From Bosea sp. F3-2 (GTDB taxonomy: Bacteria > Pseudomonadota > Alphaproteobacteria > Rhizobiales > Beijerinckiaceae), in NCBI RefSeq assembly GCF_008253865.1, contig NZ_CP042331.1, positions 2,294,001 to 2,358,000 of the forward strand: a DNA stretch of 64,000 nucleotides. The letters are read 5' to 3'. The notes under the pieces are model-generated. The model ran no database searches, was not told where the DNA came from, and saw nothing but the letters and a program-made list of their open reading frames with translations. Position 1 is the stretch's first letter. Each line of letters begins with the position of its first letter. The translations under genes and the position numbers were made by a program. Shown here piece by piece: positions 53,674 through 63,565 of the stretch.

Positions 53674-53712
53674 ATTCCGGGCAAGCCGCGAAGCGGCGCC
53701 GACCCGGAATGC
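53674..53712. repeat. Intergenic palindrome upstream of pepN
   Basis: CATTCCGGG and CCCGGAATG close a hairpin with an inner GCCGCGAAGCGGC palindrome. The repeat lies 16 bases after the transporter stop and may act as its terminator. The type is dispersed in Rhizobiales. Confidence 0.6.
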
Positions 53713-53779
53713 CGGGGTGTTTCCATCGTAAGGCGAAACGCCCTACATACGAACCCTGACCTTCGCCATCAGGGTTTCC

Positions 53780-56425
53780 ATGCGCAACGACGATGCTCCG
53801 CTGATCCGTCTCGAGGATTACCGCCCCTCCGACTGGCTGATCGACACGGTCGATCTCGACATCAGCCTGCAGCCGCAGAAGACGCGCGTGCGCGCCCTGC
53901 TTGCTCTCCGACCCAACCCGCAAGGACAGCCCGGCGCGCCGCTCAAGCTCGACGGCGACGAGCTGACGCTGAAATCGCTCGCCCTCGACGGCAAGCCGCT
54001 CGACGCGTCCGCCTATACGGCGACGCCGCAGGCGCTGACGATCCCGAGCCCGCCACCGCATGATTTCACGCTGACGATCGAGACCGAGGTCGATCCTTCC
54101 GCCAACACCAAGCTGATGGGGCTCTATCGCTCGTCGAAGGTCTATTGCACCCAATGCGAGGCGGATGGCTTCCGCCGCATCACCTATTTCCTCGATCGGC
54201 CTGACGTGATGAGCGTCTACACGGTCAGGCTGGAGGCGGCGAAGGCTGAGGCGCCGGTGCTGCTTTCCAACGGCAACCTCATCGCCACCGGCGAGGTGCC
54301 GGGCACCGACCGGCATTTCGCGATGTGGCACGACCCGCATCCGAAGCCGGCCTATCTCTTCGCGCTGGTCGGCGGCGCCCTCGACCATGTCCGGCAGGAC
54401 TATGTCACGGCCGACGGCCACAAGGTCGAGCTCGCCGTCTATGTCGAGCCGGGCAAGGCGGAGCGCGCCGGCTGGGCGCTGGATTCGCTGGTACGCTGCA
54501 TGCGCTGGGACGAGAAGGTCTTCGGCCGCAACTACGATCTCGACGTGTTCAATGTCGTCGCCGTCTCGGATTTCAACATGGGGGCGATGGAGAACAAGGG
54601 CCTCAACATCTTCAACGACAAATACGTCCTGGCCGATCCGCAGACCGCGACCGATGGCGACTATGCCTCGATCGAGGCGATCATCGCGCATGAGTACTTT
54701 CACAACTGGACCGGCAACCGCATCACCTGCCGCGACTGGTTCCAGCTCTGCCTGAAGGAAGGCCTCACCGTCTTCCGCGACCAGGAATTCTCCTCCGACG
54801 AGCGCTCGCGCCCGGTGAAGCGCATCGCGGATGTCCGCACCCTGCGCTCGACCCAATTCTCGGAGGATGCCGGCCCCCTCGCCCATCCGGTCAGGCCGCG
54901 CGCCTACAAGGAAATCAACAACTTCTACACGCCGACCGTCTACGAGAAGGGTGCCGAGGTCATCCGCATGCTCAAGACGCTGATCGGCGACGAGGCCTTC
55001 CGGCGCGGCATGGACCTCTATTTCGAGCGCTGCGACGGCACGGCAGCGACGATCGAGGAGTTCCTCGCCTGCTTCGCCGAAAGCTCGCGCAAGGACCTCT
55101 CGCATTTCGCTGGATGGTATGAGCAGGCCGGCACTCCGACCATCGTCGCCTCGGGCCGCTATGACGCGGCCGCCCGGCGCTATACGCTCGATCTCGCCCA
55201 GAGCACACCGCCGACGCCCGGCCAGAACGACAAGCGACCGGTCGTCCTGCCGATCAAGCTCGGCCTCGTCGGAGCCCGGGGCGATCTGCCGCTGCAGACG
55301 CAATCGAATGCCTATGCCGGCGACGGCCTCGTCATCCTCGACAGCGCTTCGCTCTCCGTCACCTTCGACGGCGTCGCCGAGCCACCGATCCCGTCATTGC
55401 TGCGCGGCTTCTCCGCGCCTGCGCGGCTGGAGCTCGACCTCTCGGATGCTGATCTTGTGCGGCTGTTCTCGGCAGACAGCGATTCCTTCAACCGCTGGCA
55501 GGCCCTGCAGACCATCGCCATCCGCGCCCTCGTCGTCGCCGGCAAGCCTGGCGCGGATCGCAGCGCGTTGAGCGCGACGGCGGGCGAGCTCGGCCAGGCG
55601 CTCGACAGCTTCCTCAAGACCGAGGCGCTTGCGGATCCAGCCTTTGCCGCACAGGTGCTGCGCCTGCCCGCTCCGGCCGACATCGCGCGCGAGATCGGCC
55701 GCGACGTCGATCCGGACGCGATCTTCAAAGCCCATCGCAGCCTGTCGGCGGCGATCGGAACGGCGCTTCTCCCGCGACTGCCTGGCTTGCGAGAGGCGTT
55801 GGCGACAAAAGGCCCTTACAAGGCGGATGCCGCCTCCGCCGGGCACCGCGCGCTTCGCAACGAGCTGCTCGGGCTCGCCGCACTCGCCACCCCGGCCGAG
55901 GGCGCCGGTCTCTGCGAGGAACAATTCGCGACCGCCGACAACCTGACCGACCGGCTCGCGGCGCTGGCAGCGATGACGCTGATCCCCGGGGAACAGCGCG
56001 AAGCGCTGATCACCCGCTTTGCGGCAGCCTATGCGGACGAGCCGCTCGTCCTCGACAAATGGCTGATGGCGCAGGCGCTGATCGCCGAGCCGGACACGCT
56101 GGAACGGGTCAAGCGGCTGATGCAGCACCCCGCCTTCTCGCTCGGCAATCCGAACCGAGTGCGGGCGCTGATCGGCGGCTTCGCGGCCAATCTCACCCAG
56201 TTCAACCGCGTCGACGGCGAGGGCTATGATTTCGTCTGCGACATCGTCATCGCGCTGGACAAGACGAACCCGCAGGTCGCCTCGCGCCTCCTCGGCTCGT
56301 TCAAGAGCTGGCGCATGCTGGAGCCCGGCCGCAAGCGGCTGGCGCAGGAGGCGCTGAGCACCGTCGCGCGGATGCCGAACCTGTCGCGGGATGTCGCCGA
56401 CATCGCGGAACGGGCACTCGCCTGA
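53780..56425 (+). CDS. pepN: Aminopeptidase N (M1 metallopeptidase)
   Basis: An 881-residue enzyme, close to E. coli PepN (870). Residues 268-272 are the exopeptidase motif GAMEN. The zinc site HEYFH begins at His304 and continues NWTGNRITCRDWFQLCLKEGL, with the third ligand Glu about 19 residues later. The catalytic Tyr lies in INNFYTPTVYEKGAEVIRML. A long helical C-terminal domain follows. The enzyme removes N-terminal residues from peptides in the cytoplasm. It stands alone between a CDF gene and a palindromic repeat. Confidence 0.95.
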   Translation: MRNDDAPLIRLEDYRPSDWLIDTVDLDISLQPQKTRVRALLALRPNPQGQPGAPLKLDGDELTLKSLALDGKPLDASAYTATPQALTIPSPPPHDFTLTIETEVDPSANTKLMGLYRSSKVYCTQCEADGFRRITYFLDRPDVMSVYTVRLEAAKAEAPVLLSNGNLIATGEVPGTDRHFAMWHDPHPKPAYLFALVGGALDHVRQDYVTADGHKVELAVYVEPGKAERAGWALDSLVRCMRWDEKVFGRNYDLDVFNVVAVSDFNMGAMENKGLNIFNDKYVLADPQTATDGDYASIEAIIAHEYFHNWTGNRITCRDWFQLCLKEGLTVFRDQEFSSDERSRPVKRIADVRTLRSTQFSEDAGPLAHPVRPRAYKEINNFYTPTVYEKGAEVIRMLKTLIGDEAFRRGMDLYFERCDGTAATIEEFLACFAESSRKDLSHFAGWYEQAGTPTIVASGRYDAAARRYTLDLAQSTPPTPGQNDKRPVVLPIKLGLVGARGDLPLQTQSNAYAGDGLVILDSASLSVTFDGVAEPPIPSLLRGFSAPARLELDLSDADLVRLFSADSDSFNRWQALQTIAIRALVVAGKPGADRSALSATAGELGQALDSFLKTEALADPAFAAQVLRLPAPADIAREIGRDVDPDAIFKAHRSLSAAIGTALLPRLPGLREALATKGPYKADAASAGHRALRNELLGLAALATPAEGAGLCEEQFATADNLTDRLAALAAMTLIPGEQREALITRFAAAYADEPLVLDKWLMAQALIAEPDTLERVKRLMQHPAFSLGNPNRVRALIGGFAANLTQFNRVDGEGYDFVCDIVIALDKTNPQVASRLLGSFKSWRMLEPGRKRLAQEALSTVARMPNLSRDVADIAERALA

Positions 56426-56445
56426 AAGGCCGATCACGGACCTCA

Positions 56446-56547
56446 GCCCTCATCCTGAGGAGCCGCGAAGCGGCGTCTCGAAGGATGTTCCAGAGAGCGC
56501 TGGAGCATCCTTCGAGACGCGCCTGCGGCGCACCTCAGGATGAGGGC
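56446..56547. repeat. Nested palindromic repeat downstream of pepN
   Basis: Outer arms GCCCTCATCCTGAGG (56446-56460) and its complement (56533-56547) enclose inner arms GCGTCTCGAAGGATG (56473-56487) and complement (56506-56520). The hairpin fills much of the 352-base gap before the histidine kinase gene. The remaining 230 bases are A+T-richer and hold no gene; they probably contain the kinase promoter. The repeat type is common in this order. Confidence 0.8.
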
Positions 56548-56777
56548 TCGCAGGCCAGACCGAAGAGGTTAACGACGCCCTGTCCAATTCGTTAACGTTT
56601 CATTACCCGCACAGGATTCATTAGATAAGCAACACAACCTAAAGGAGAATTCTCAGCTCCTGACTCAACTCAGGGCTAGACAAAACCGGTCTCTCGGATT
56701 CAACTGACAGTGATTCGCGGGGATGCGGCACGTCTCCCGATCTTACTGACGGTAAAGTTTTCCGAAGGGGGACGGGC

Positions 56778-59075
56778 ATGTCGCGTGCCAACGCGGATTG
56801 CGCATCCGTGCGCGCCGATACGATTCTGGGTGTAGCGAGATCGCTGACCCATCCATTGTATCAGCGCTTCGAGGGTTTCGAGCCCGCACTCCGGACTGCC
56901 ATCCCCGTCCTCGTCGGGTTCTTCCTCGTCATCCTCGGCGCCGGCGCGATCCTGCAGACCTCCGCCATGCGCGACGACGCGCTCGTCAACGCTGCAGGCG
57001 ATATGGATTTGGTCTCTGCGCTGGTCGCCCGCGAGCTGGACAATGCGGCGCTCGCCGGCAAGGAGCCGGCAGCGGTGCTCGCGGGCCTCACGGCCCGCCA
57101 CCTCGCCGCCCATGGCCGCATCGTCCATGTCAGCGGCGCCGATGGCCGCGTCATCGCCAGCGAGCCGGTGATCGGCCAGACGCAGCGCACCCTCACCGAC
57201 TTCCTCGGCCAGACCCAGCCGCTCACCGTCTTCGGGGACCGCGCCGGCGTGATGCGCATCACCCTGCCCAACGGCGCCGACGTCTTCGCAAGCGTGCGCA
57301 ACCTCGCCGCCCCGCTCGGCCAGGTCGCGGTGCTGCAACCGGTCTCGCGCGCCCTCTCGATCTGGCAGATCCGCCGCTCCGGCCTCGCCGTCCTGTTCGG
57401 TGCGGCGGGTCTCGTCCTCGGCGTCATCACGCTGGCCTTCATGCTGCAGTCGAAGCGCGCCCGCGCCGCCGACGAGGATTGCGACTGCGTGCGCGAACGC
57501 ATCGACACCGCCCTCAACCGCGGCCATTGCGGTCTCTGGGACTGGGATCTCGCCCGCGGCCGCATCTACTGGTCGGATTCGATGTATGCCCTGCTCGGCT
57601 ACGACCGCGCAGGCGAATACATGTCCTTCGGCGAGGTCAGCAGCTTCATCCATCATGAAGACGTCGATCTCTATGCCATCGCCGATGCGGTGAGCCGCGG
57701 CGAGGCCAGCCATCTCGATCAGGAATTTCGGGTCCGCGCGGTTTCGGGCGAGTGGCTCTGGCTCAAGGCCCGCGCCGAGCTCGTCATCGACCGCCGCACC
57801 CGCTCGCGCCACCTCGTCGGCATCGTCGTCGACATCTCCGAGCAGCGCCGCATGGCCGAGCGCACCGCCACCGCCGATGCCCGCCTGCGCGACGCGGTCG
57901 AGGCGATCTCGGAAGCTTTCGTGCTCTGGGACGCCGACAACCGGCTGATCCTCTGCAACGCCAAGTACCAGCAGCTCCACCAGCTCCCGGCCGACGCGCT
58001 GCAATCCGGCATGAGCTATGACGAGATCATGGCCCGTTCCGCCCAGCCGCAGATCGATCAGGAGCCGATGCGCGTCCAGCGTGGCGCCGCCGGCGCCACC
58101 TCCTACGAGGCGCGCCTCTCCGACGGCCGCTGGCTGCAGATCAACGGCCGGCGCACCAAGGATGGCGGCTCGGTCTCGGTCGGCACCGACATCACCAAGC
58201 TCAAGCAGCAGGAAGAGCGGCTGACCCAGTCCGAGCACCAGCTCCTGACCCATGTCACCGATCTCAAGGCCTCGCGCCAGAAGCTCGAAGCCCAGGCCCA
58301 GCAGCTCGCCGATCTTGCCGAGCGCTATCTCGAACAGAAGGCGGCCGCCGAAAGCGCCAACCGCGCCAAGTCCGAATTCCTCGCCAATATGAGCCATGAG
58401 CTGCGCACGCCGCTCAACGCCATCATCGGCTTCTCCGAGATCATGGAGAACGGCATGTTCGGCCCACTCGGCGAGAAGTACACCGACTACGTCCGCGACA
58501 TCCGCTCCAGCGGCGGCTACCTGCTCGGCATCATCGACGACATCCTCGACATGTCGCGCCTCGAATCCGGCAAGATGCGACTGGAGAAGTCCGAGATCGC
58601 CATCGGCCCGGTGCTGGATCAGGCCCTGCTCAAGGTGCAGCCGGAGATCGAGCGCAAGCAGCTGATCCTCAACCTCGAAGGCCCGCTCGACACCCATCTC
58701 GAGGCCGATCCGCGCGCGCTCTACCAGATCCTCGGCAACCTGCTCGACAACGCCGCCAAGTTCACGCCGGAAGGCGGGCGGATCGCAGTGCGCACCCGCC
58801 ATGTGCCCGGTGCGCTCAACATCTTCATCGAGGATACCGGCATCGGCATCCCGAAAGAGAAGATCGATCGCGTCGGCCGGCCCTTCGAGCAGGTCGAGGG
58901 CGATCTGGTGCGCAGCTACAAGGGCTCTGGCCTCGGCCTCGCCATCGCCCGCTCGCTCGCCGAGCTGCATGGCGGCTCGCTGAGGCTGCGCTCGGCGATG
59001 GGCGCCGGGACCATCGTCATGGTCCACCTGCCGCTCGATGGCGGCGCCAACCGCGTCACCGCGCAGGCGGCGTAA
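56778..59075 (+). CDS. PAS-domain sensor histidine kinase
   Basis: ATG 56778 follows a GA-rich site. The 765-residue protein has an N-terminal helix (FFLVILGAGAILQ), an extracytoplasmic loop of about 150 residues, and a second helix near LAVLFGAAGLVLGVITLAFML. A PAS/PAC domain (residues about 245-360) and a second PAS (about 370-480) follow. Then come a coiled coil and the HisKA box FLANMSHELRTPLNAIIGFSEIMENG. The ATPase domain has the N box NLLDNAAKFTPEGG and G boxes DTGIGIP and GSGLGLAIARSL. No response regulator is adjacent. The signal is unknown; the loop suggests a periplasmic one. Confidence 0.9.
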   Translation: MSRANADCASVRADTILGVARSLTHPLYQRFEGFEPALRTAIPVLVGFFLVILGAGAILQTSAMRDDALVNAAGDMDLVSALVARELDNAALAGKEPAAVLAGLTARHLAAHGRIVHVSGADGRVIASEPVIGQTQRTLTDFLGQTQPLTVFGDRAGVMRITLPNGADVFASVRNLAAPLGQVAVLQPVSRALSIWQIRRSGLAVLFGAAGLVLGVITLAFMLQSKRARAADEDCDCVRERIDTALNRGHCGLWDWDLARGRIYWSDSMYALLGYDRAGEYMSFGEVSSFIHHEDVDLYAIADAVSRGEASHLDQEFRVRAVSGEWLWLKARAELVIDRRTRSRHLVGIVVDISEQRRMAERTATADARLRDAVEAISEAFVLWDADNRLILCNAKYQQLHQLPADALQSGMSYDEIMARSAQPQIDQEPMRVQRGAAGATSYEARLSDGRWLQINGRRTKDGGSVSVGTDITKLKQQEERLTQSEHQLLTHVTDLKASRQKLEAQAQQLADLAERYLEQKAAAESANRAKSEFLANMSHELRTPLNAIIGFSEIMENGMFGPLGEKYTDYVRDIRSSGGYLLGIIDDILDMSRLESGKMRLEKSEIAIGPVLDQALLKVQPEIERKQLILNLEGPLDTHLEADPRALYQILGNLLDNAAKFTPEGGRIAVRTRHVPGALNIFIEDTGIGIPKEKIDRVGRPFEQVEGDLVRSYKGSGLGLAIARSLAELHGGSLRLRSAMGAGTIVMVHLPLDGGANRVTAQAA

Positions 59076-59619
59076 CCTTCGCTATTCGCCACCGCTTCTC
59101 CGTCATTGTAAGTCACCGTAGGCCGCGAACCCGAGAGCTATGGCCCGAAGCTGTTCCAGAACGCTCGGAAGCGCGGGGCCCGCTCTCCTGCAAGGAGAGA
59201 GGGGCAGGAGTGAGGCGTAGGTCCTTGGGCCAACGAGGCACGCCCTCTCCGCAGCAACGGTGAGGTCGCGGCGAAAGCGTCCAACAGCCTACCCCTCCCC
59301 CCTGCCCTCTCCCCGTCGAAGTCGGCGTGTTCATGGTTTCCGGGCTCTTCCCTCCGCGAAGCCCCGGAATGGCGCCTCAATTCCCCGCCCGTGCCTGCCC
59401 CAGCACGCGCGTGAAGATCGCCGGAACGCCGGAGCGAACCTCGCCGAGCTCGGCCTTCAACACCTTGGCGTCGGGCCTTCCGACAGCCGTCGCGATACGC
59501 CGCAGCCCGTGCAGCGGCGAAGACGGAAGCCGCGCCGCTGACGATCAGGCCGGGATGATCGCTGGCACCGGCCCGCAGCAGAAAGCCGGCGAAGAGATGG
59601 AGATCGGTGAGGTCGCCGA
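59076..59619. other. Gap with a possible gene remnant on the minus strand
   Basis: A 544-base stretch has no intact gene. On the minus strand at about 59385-59640, two frames join into plausible protein sequence: LHAVIGDLTDLHLFAGFLLRAG and GLIVSGAASVF, then (one base shifted) LHGLRRIATAVGRPDAKVLK and VRSGVPAIFTRVLGQARAGN before a stop. This could be the 3' end of a broken gene of unknown family. The rest contains simple inverted repeats such as CTCCTGCAAGGAG near 59185. Confidence 0.3.
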
Positions 59620-60348
59620 TTACCGCGTGCAGATAAAGATTCGATCGAGCCCTTGTCGGGCGAGTGCGTGGTTCTCGGTCAAGCGGTGCCGCTCACCGTC
59701 CTCCGGCGAGAATCTGATCTCGTCGACCTGAAAGCCAACGGCCGCCAGCTTGTCGGGAAAGTCGCGACCGTAGAGCCTGACATGGTCCCAGCCGCAAATT
59801 CTCTCGACATCCGCTGGAGGCATGTCGGCCGGCGGCTCCCAGGTTTCGGACCTGGACGGGTCGAGAGGGACCGAGAAGAACGCCGTGCCGCCTGGCTTCA
59901 GGACACGAAAGCACTCCCGCATTCCTTGGACGTCATCAGGCACATGCTCGAGGATATGGTGACAGATGACATGATCGAAATACCCGTCCTCAAACCGAAT
60001 ATTGGTGATGTCGACGACTGTATTGGCAACCTTGCTGGCCTTAATATCGCCAGCCACATAGCCAGGATTGCGCCTCCATAACCGGAAGAACGGGCGCTCG
60101 GCCGAGAAGTGCAACAGGTTTTTGCTGCTCATGTCGATATTGTTGCTGTGAAGGTAATACCCCATAATGCGGTCGCGCTCTTTGGATGAGCAGTTGGGGC
60201 AACGTGCCTCCGGGCGCGGACCAACATCAAGGAAACGACCCTCGTAGCCGCAGATAGTGCATAAGCGCGCAGGACGAGCCTGCAAGAATTGCCTCGGCTT
60301 GCGAACCGCCGCGCGCAAATACTCCTGCATGAAGACGCCAATATTCAT
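59620..60348 (-). CDS. SAM-dependent methyltransferase with zinc-ribbon start
   Basis: ATG 60348 (MNIGVFMQEYL) is preferred; an earlier frame start at 60387 adds 13 residues. The product is 242 residues. Cys30, Cys33, Cys50 and Cys53 form a probable zinc ribbon (CTICGYEGRF and CPNC). The class I methyltransferase core follows with VVDITNIRFEDGYFDHVICHHILEHVPDD and a post-core ECFRVLKPGGTAFFSVPLD. Such proteins methylate small molecules, lipids or glycan parts. Neighbours give no clue to the substrate. The gene is A+T-richer than its surroundings at the start, so transfer is possible. Confidence 0.85.
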   Translation of the reverse strand: MNIGVFMQEYLRAAVRKPRQFLQARPARLCTICGYEGRFLDVGPRPEARCPNCSSKERDRIMGYYLHSNNIDMSSKNLLHFSAERPFFRLWRRNPGYVAGDIKASKVANTVVDITNIRFEDGYFDHVICHHILEHVPDDVQGMRECFRVLKPGGTAFFSVPLDPSRSETWEPPADMPPADVERICGWDHVRLYGRDFPDKLAAVGFQVDEIRFSPEDGERHRLTENHALARQGLDRIFICTR

Positions 60349-60687
60349 CCTAAAAATTCCGAGCTCGTGGGATGACCGACCGGGCACGCGTCATCGAGCA
60401 GGACTCGCTTGTGCTAGGCGAAGCCGCGGTTTTGCCGATGCGTTCGGGCTGATCTGAAAAGAGGATAGCTGAGGATAGCCACCCGTCTCGGCTACGGCTC
60501 TCCCCTCGCTTCAATTCTTACCTTAATCCAAATCAGTCTGAAAAAGAGGGAGTCGGATATTGAAATCCGCTCCCCTCAAGTCTGGTCTCTTTTGGAGGTT
60601 GAGAACCGAGCTCGGCTTCAACCGAGTACGATACTAACGCCTTGCTCAGTTATTTCTGTGAAAAATCTCACAACTACGCAGATTCTT
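60349..60687. other. A+T-richer gap between methyltransferase and Crp genes
   Basis: No gene was found in these 339 bases. They include a small palindrome CGGATATTGAAATCCG near 60554-60569. The part near 60349-60480 is the likely promoter of the methyltransferase gene. Confidence 0.4.
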
Positions 60688-61368
60688 TCACTGCCCACCA
60701 ATGAAGCCCAGGGCCTTTCTGATTTCGGAGCGCAAATACGCTTCGTCCGTGATCGCGATGAGCCCCCGGGAGCTATCGATGACCCCCATCTTTGCCAATT
60801 GGCTCATCTGCTTCGTGACCGTCTCGCGTTGCGATGCGATCCTGCGTGCCAATTCGGCATGCGTCGGCATCGGGGAAATGCACAGCCGCCCCCGCCCGTC
60901 CCGGACACTGTGACGGATCAGCTCCGCGTAGAGCCGCGTCTTCATCGGCAGCAATCTATTCTCGATGTAGAGCTGCTTCATCGTCCGCAAGCGGCGGCAC
61001 AGTGTCTTCGCCACGAATTCGGCGAAATCCGGCAGATTCCGCAACGCTTCGAGGAATTGCCCCTGATTCAAAACAAGGACTAGGGTATCCTCGATGGCTT
61101 GGAAATAAGTTGCTGGTTCGTCGCTGCCGAATGCTGACAGATCCCCGACGAAATCCCCTGCCCCCAGTTCCAGGATTGGCACGTCGTGCCCTTGAGGACC
61201 CAGAAAGAAGGCGACCACCTTCCCCGCTTCGATCAGATAGATATTACCTGTCCTATCCTCTGGCTGCTTGATTAAGGCGCCCTTGGCGAACTGCCGCCTG
61301 GGGAAGCGGCCGCTCGGGAGTGGACCCGGCAGCGGAATCGACATCGCCATTTGACTTGTCGACAACAT
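60688..61368 (-). CDS. Crp/Fnr-family transcriptional regulator
   Basis: ATG 61368 (MLSTSQMAMSIPLPGPLPSG) is chosen among three nearby ATGs; about 226 residues. Residues about 30-130 form the cyclic-nucleotide-type beta barrel (GNIYLIEAGKVVAFFLGPQGHDVPILELGAGDFVGDL, positions about 40-77). The C-terminal winged helix includes MPTHAELARRIASQRETVTKQMSQLAKMGVI. There is no N-terminal Cys set for an Fe-S cluster as in Fnr. The cNMP-contact region PILELGAGDFVGDLSAFG lacks the classical Arg-Ser pair, so another ligand or none is possible. Confidence 0.9.
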   Translation of the reverse strand: MLSTSQMAMSIPLPGPLPSGRFPRRQFAKGALIKQPEDRTGNIYLIEAGKVVAFFLGPQGHDVPILELGAGDFVGDLSAFGSDEPATYFQAIEDTLVLVLNQGQFLEALRNLPDFAEFVAKTLCRRLRTMKQLYIENRLLPMKTRLYAELIRHSVRDGRGRLCISPMPTHAELARRIASQRETVTKQMSQLAKMGVIDSSRGLIAITDEAYLRSEIRKALGFIGGQ

Positions 61369-61679
61369 GGCCGTTACCTGGGATGCCGCAGCGAATATGG
61401 TTGAAGCCACGGGTGCATCGCGGGCGACTGTGCTGCGTCGCATCTCTTTTCGCGCATCATCAAGTGAGATTGCCTCCGCTTCCTGAGATATTCAGACGCC
61501 AACGACGCAGGTGCAGCGTCGACCGGCAAATTCCCTAGCCAGCGCATTCAACCAACTCGTGAAGTGGCTCTCCAACTGGGTTCCGGAGCGGAGTTTGCCC
61601 CGCCGCCTTCGACTCCACGCTCAGTTATCCGACCAACTGAGCGCCCGCGCACGGGCCAAATTGGGGGGCATTGGCGCGC
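61369..61679. other. Gap with no recognisable feature
   Basis: Between the Crp start and the end of the XRE-type gene I see no credible ORF, RNA gene or strong repeat. Only the promoter of the Crp gene is expected here. Confidence 0.4.
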
Positions 61680-61988
61680 TCAGCCGGTGGCATCGATCCC
61701 AGGCAACTCCAACTCCGCAAGTCGGGCGCGCGAGGCTCGTTCCTCGAAGCGAAAAATATATTCGTCCAGATTGAATCGACGTTTCAAACCAATGCCGTCG
61801 TCATCCTGGATGAATTCGATCCCGTTTGTAACAAACAGCGATAGAATCCTGTTTCTTATTTCTGGTCGAACACGGCCTTCGGTTTCAAAATCGCTAATTG
61901 TCCTCTGAGCGACTCGAGCTTTGCGGCTGAGCTGTTTGATGGTCCAGCCCATCATCGTGCGCGCAACGCGACATTGTTCGCTGTTCAT
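61680..61988 (-). CDS. Small XRE-type helix-turn-helix protein
   Basis: ATG 61988 (MNSEQCRVARTMMGWTIKQLSRKARVAQRTISDFE) follows GAGGG; an upstream extension in the same frame lacks a site. The product is 102 residues. Residues about 5-60 are an HTH_3/XRE domain with the recognition helix in VAQRTISDFETEGR. The remainder (IEFIQDDDGIGLKRRFN) matches the short tail of phage- and plasmid-type XRE proteins. The start of the domain resembles those of transcription factors of the EFIxxDDxGxGV type, common next to accessory genes. No partner gene is evident. Confidence 0.85.
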   Translation of the reverse strand: MNSEQCRVARTMMGWTIKQLSRKARVAQRTISDFETEGRVRPEIRNRILSLFVTNGIEFIQDDDGIGLKRRFNLDEYIFRFEERASRARLAELELPGIDATG

Positions 61989-62113
61989 CTTCAAACCCTC
62001 AACGAGACGGTTTGTACTTTCAGATGAGATTCGGGGGGCGGCTCGTCGGCGCTCTGAGTGGCCTGGCCGCAAAGCAAATGGGTCCTCGGCCAAGGCCGAG
62101 GACCCGTCTTGGA

Positions 62114-63565
62114 TCAGAAGTCGCGCTGGATGCGCAGACGGCCGGCGAACGAGTCATCCGACTTGATGCCGACACCAGCGACGCGAACGCCGAGGTCGTT
62201 CAGGCTCTGAACGCGCGACTTGTACTCGACGCGGGAGTAGACGACCTCGACACCGAGGTCCAGGCCCGACACCGGCGACCAGATCAGGTTGCCAGCGACG
62301 ATGAGCTCCTTCGGATTGAGCGAGCGGACAACCGCGTTGTCGCCGTAGAAGGCAGCGCGGGCGCTGTGAGCCAAGTTCAGCTCGCTATACGAACCATAGA
62401 GCTCCGAACGCAAGATTGGCATCCAGAAGTGGCGCAGGCCGGCCACGAGCGAGAAGCCCGTCGAGTTCTTGACCTGGCCGGTCAGCGGGTCGAAGCCGAT
62501 GTCAGCCGCAGAGATCTGCGGGAGGCGGCCGATGCCCGCCGTGCCGCCGTAGCCGATGTAGCCGAGCGCGCCGTCCGCATAAGCGGCCTGCAGCCACAGA
62601 TCGTCGCCGGCGGCAAGCATCGGCAGGTTGACCTTCACGCCGCCCTGGATGGCCCAGCCGTAATCGTCACCGCCACGAGTACCGGCAACGACAGACGGAT
62701 CCTGACCGGGCTGCGTATAGGTCAGCGCAGTCACGCGGTTCTGACGGAAGGCACCCGACAGCTGAGCGCTACCCCAACCCTGATCGACGCGGAGCGAAGC
62801 GACGATATCCGGGAAGTCCTGACCACCGATCGGAACCGTGCGGCCGAAGTCCAGCGTGGTGAGGGTGGCAGTGCCGTCAGCATTGGTACGGACGCGAGCG
62901 TTGGCGATCGACGTGGTCGTGACCGCGAAGCTGTCACGCGCGCCGGTACCGGTCGTACGATCTTCCAACGAAATCGTCGCCGAGTAGCCCGAACCGAAGG
63001 TGGCGGTGTAGGCCAACAGGTTCAGACGGCTATCCGAGGTTCGCAGCGCCGAAAAGCCAAGATCATTCGCATAAAAGTCGAAGAACGACTGAGCGCGACC
63101 GGCAGTGATCGGACCAAACTGGACGAAGGCCAGGTCGAGGTTCGATGCCGTCGAGGTCTGCGACGTACGAGCCGCGCCCGGGACGATGAAGCCCTGGTTC
63201 CCGCCGATCGCGCCATTGTACATATTCGAGCTGTTCGTGAGCTCGTAGCGGAAGAACGTGCGCAGGGTGCCATAGGCGGTCTGCGTGCGAACGTCGACGT
63301 TCAGACGGCCGCGAGCGCGAGTGCCGTAGCTGTCGTACGCGTTACCGTAACTGTCACCAACCGTGAACTCGGCGCGAACACGACCGGAAAGGCGCAGGCA
63401 GGAGTCTGTGCCCGGGATGTAGAAGAAGCCAGCGCCGTAGGCCGTGCAAATACGCACATACTCGACCGGCGCGCTCTTGCGCGACGGAAGGTCGGCAGCG
63501 CCGGCACCGGTGACGACGGCGAAGGCGGCCGTAGCCATACCCAACGCTGAAACGAAGCTCTTCAT
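62114..63565 (-). CDS. Major outer-membrane porin (Omp2b-like)
   Basis: ATG 63565 is preceded by GGAGGTATTG, an almost ideal site; an upstream in-frame ATG is not used. The 483-residue product has a signal peptide (MKSFVSALGMATAAFAVVTG, cut after AGA) and the conserved start DLPSRKSAPVEYVRICTAYGAGFFYIPGTDSCLRLSGRVRAEF (positions about 25-67), with the paired cysteines of the alphaproteobacterial porin family. The C-terminus ends with a phenylalanine-rich RIQRDF, the outer-membrane insertion signal. It forms a general diffusion channel. Confidence 0.95.
   Translation of the reverse strand: MKSFVSALGMATAAFAVVTGAGAADLPSRKSAPVEYVRICTAYGAGFFYIPGTDSCLRLSGRVRAEFTVGDSYGNAYDSYGTRARGRLNVDVRTQTAYGTLRTFFRYELTNSSNMYNGAIGGNQGFIVPGAARTSQTSTASNLDLAFVQFGPITAGRAQSFFDFYANDLGFSALRTSDSRLNLLAYTATFGSGYSATISLEDRTTGTGARDSFAVTTTSIANARVRTNADGTATLTTLDFGRTVPIGGQDFPDIVASLRVDQGWGSAQLSGAFRQNRVTALTYTQPGQDPSVVAGTRGGDDYGWAIQGGVKVNLPMLAAGDDLWLQAAYADGALGYIGYGGTAGIGRLPQISAADIGFDPLTGQVKNSTGFSLVAGLRHFWMPILRSELYGSYSELNLAHSARAAFYGDNAVVRSLNPKELIVAGNLIWSPVSGLDLGVEVVYSRVEYKSRVQSLNDLGVRVAGVGIKSDDSFAGRLRIQRDF

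Noticed and set aside
53672..55303. 543-codon minus-strand ORF
   Set aside because: It is antisense to aminopeptidase N, which has all catalytic motifs on the other strand.
56700..59027. 775-codon minus-strand ORF
   Set aside because: It is wholly antisense to the histidine kinase; composition is typical of a shadow frame.
59113..59380. Small ORFs on both strands
   Set aside because: They overlap one another in simple inverted-repeat DNA and show no ribosome-binding sites or family features.
61620..61650. Possible tRNA-like D-arm sequence
   Set aside because: A short CTCAGTTGG-like string occurs on the minus strand, but no acceptor, anticodon or T arms can be folded around it.
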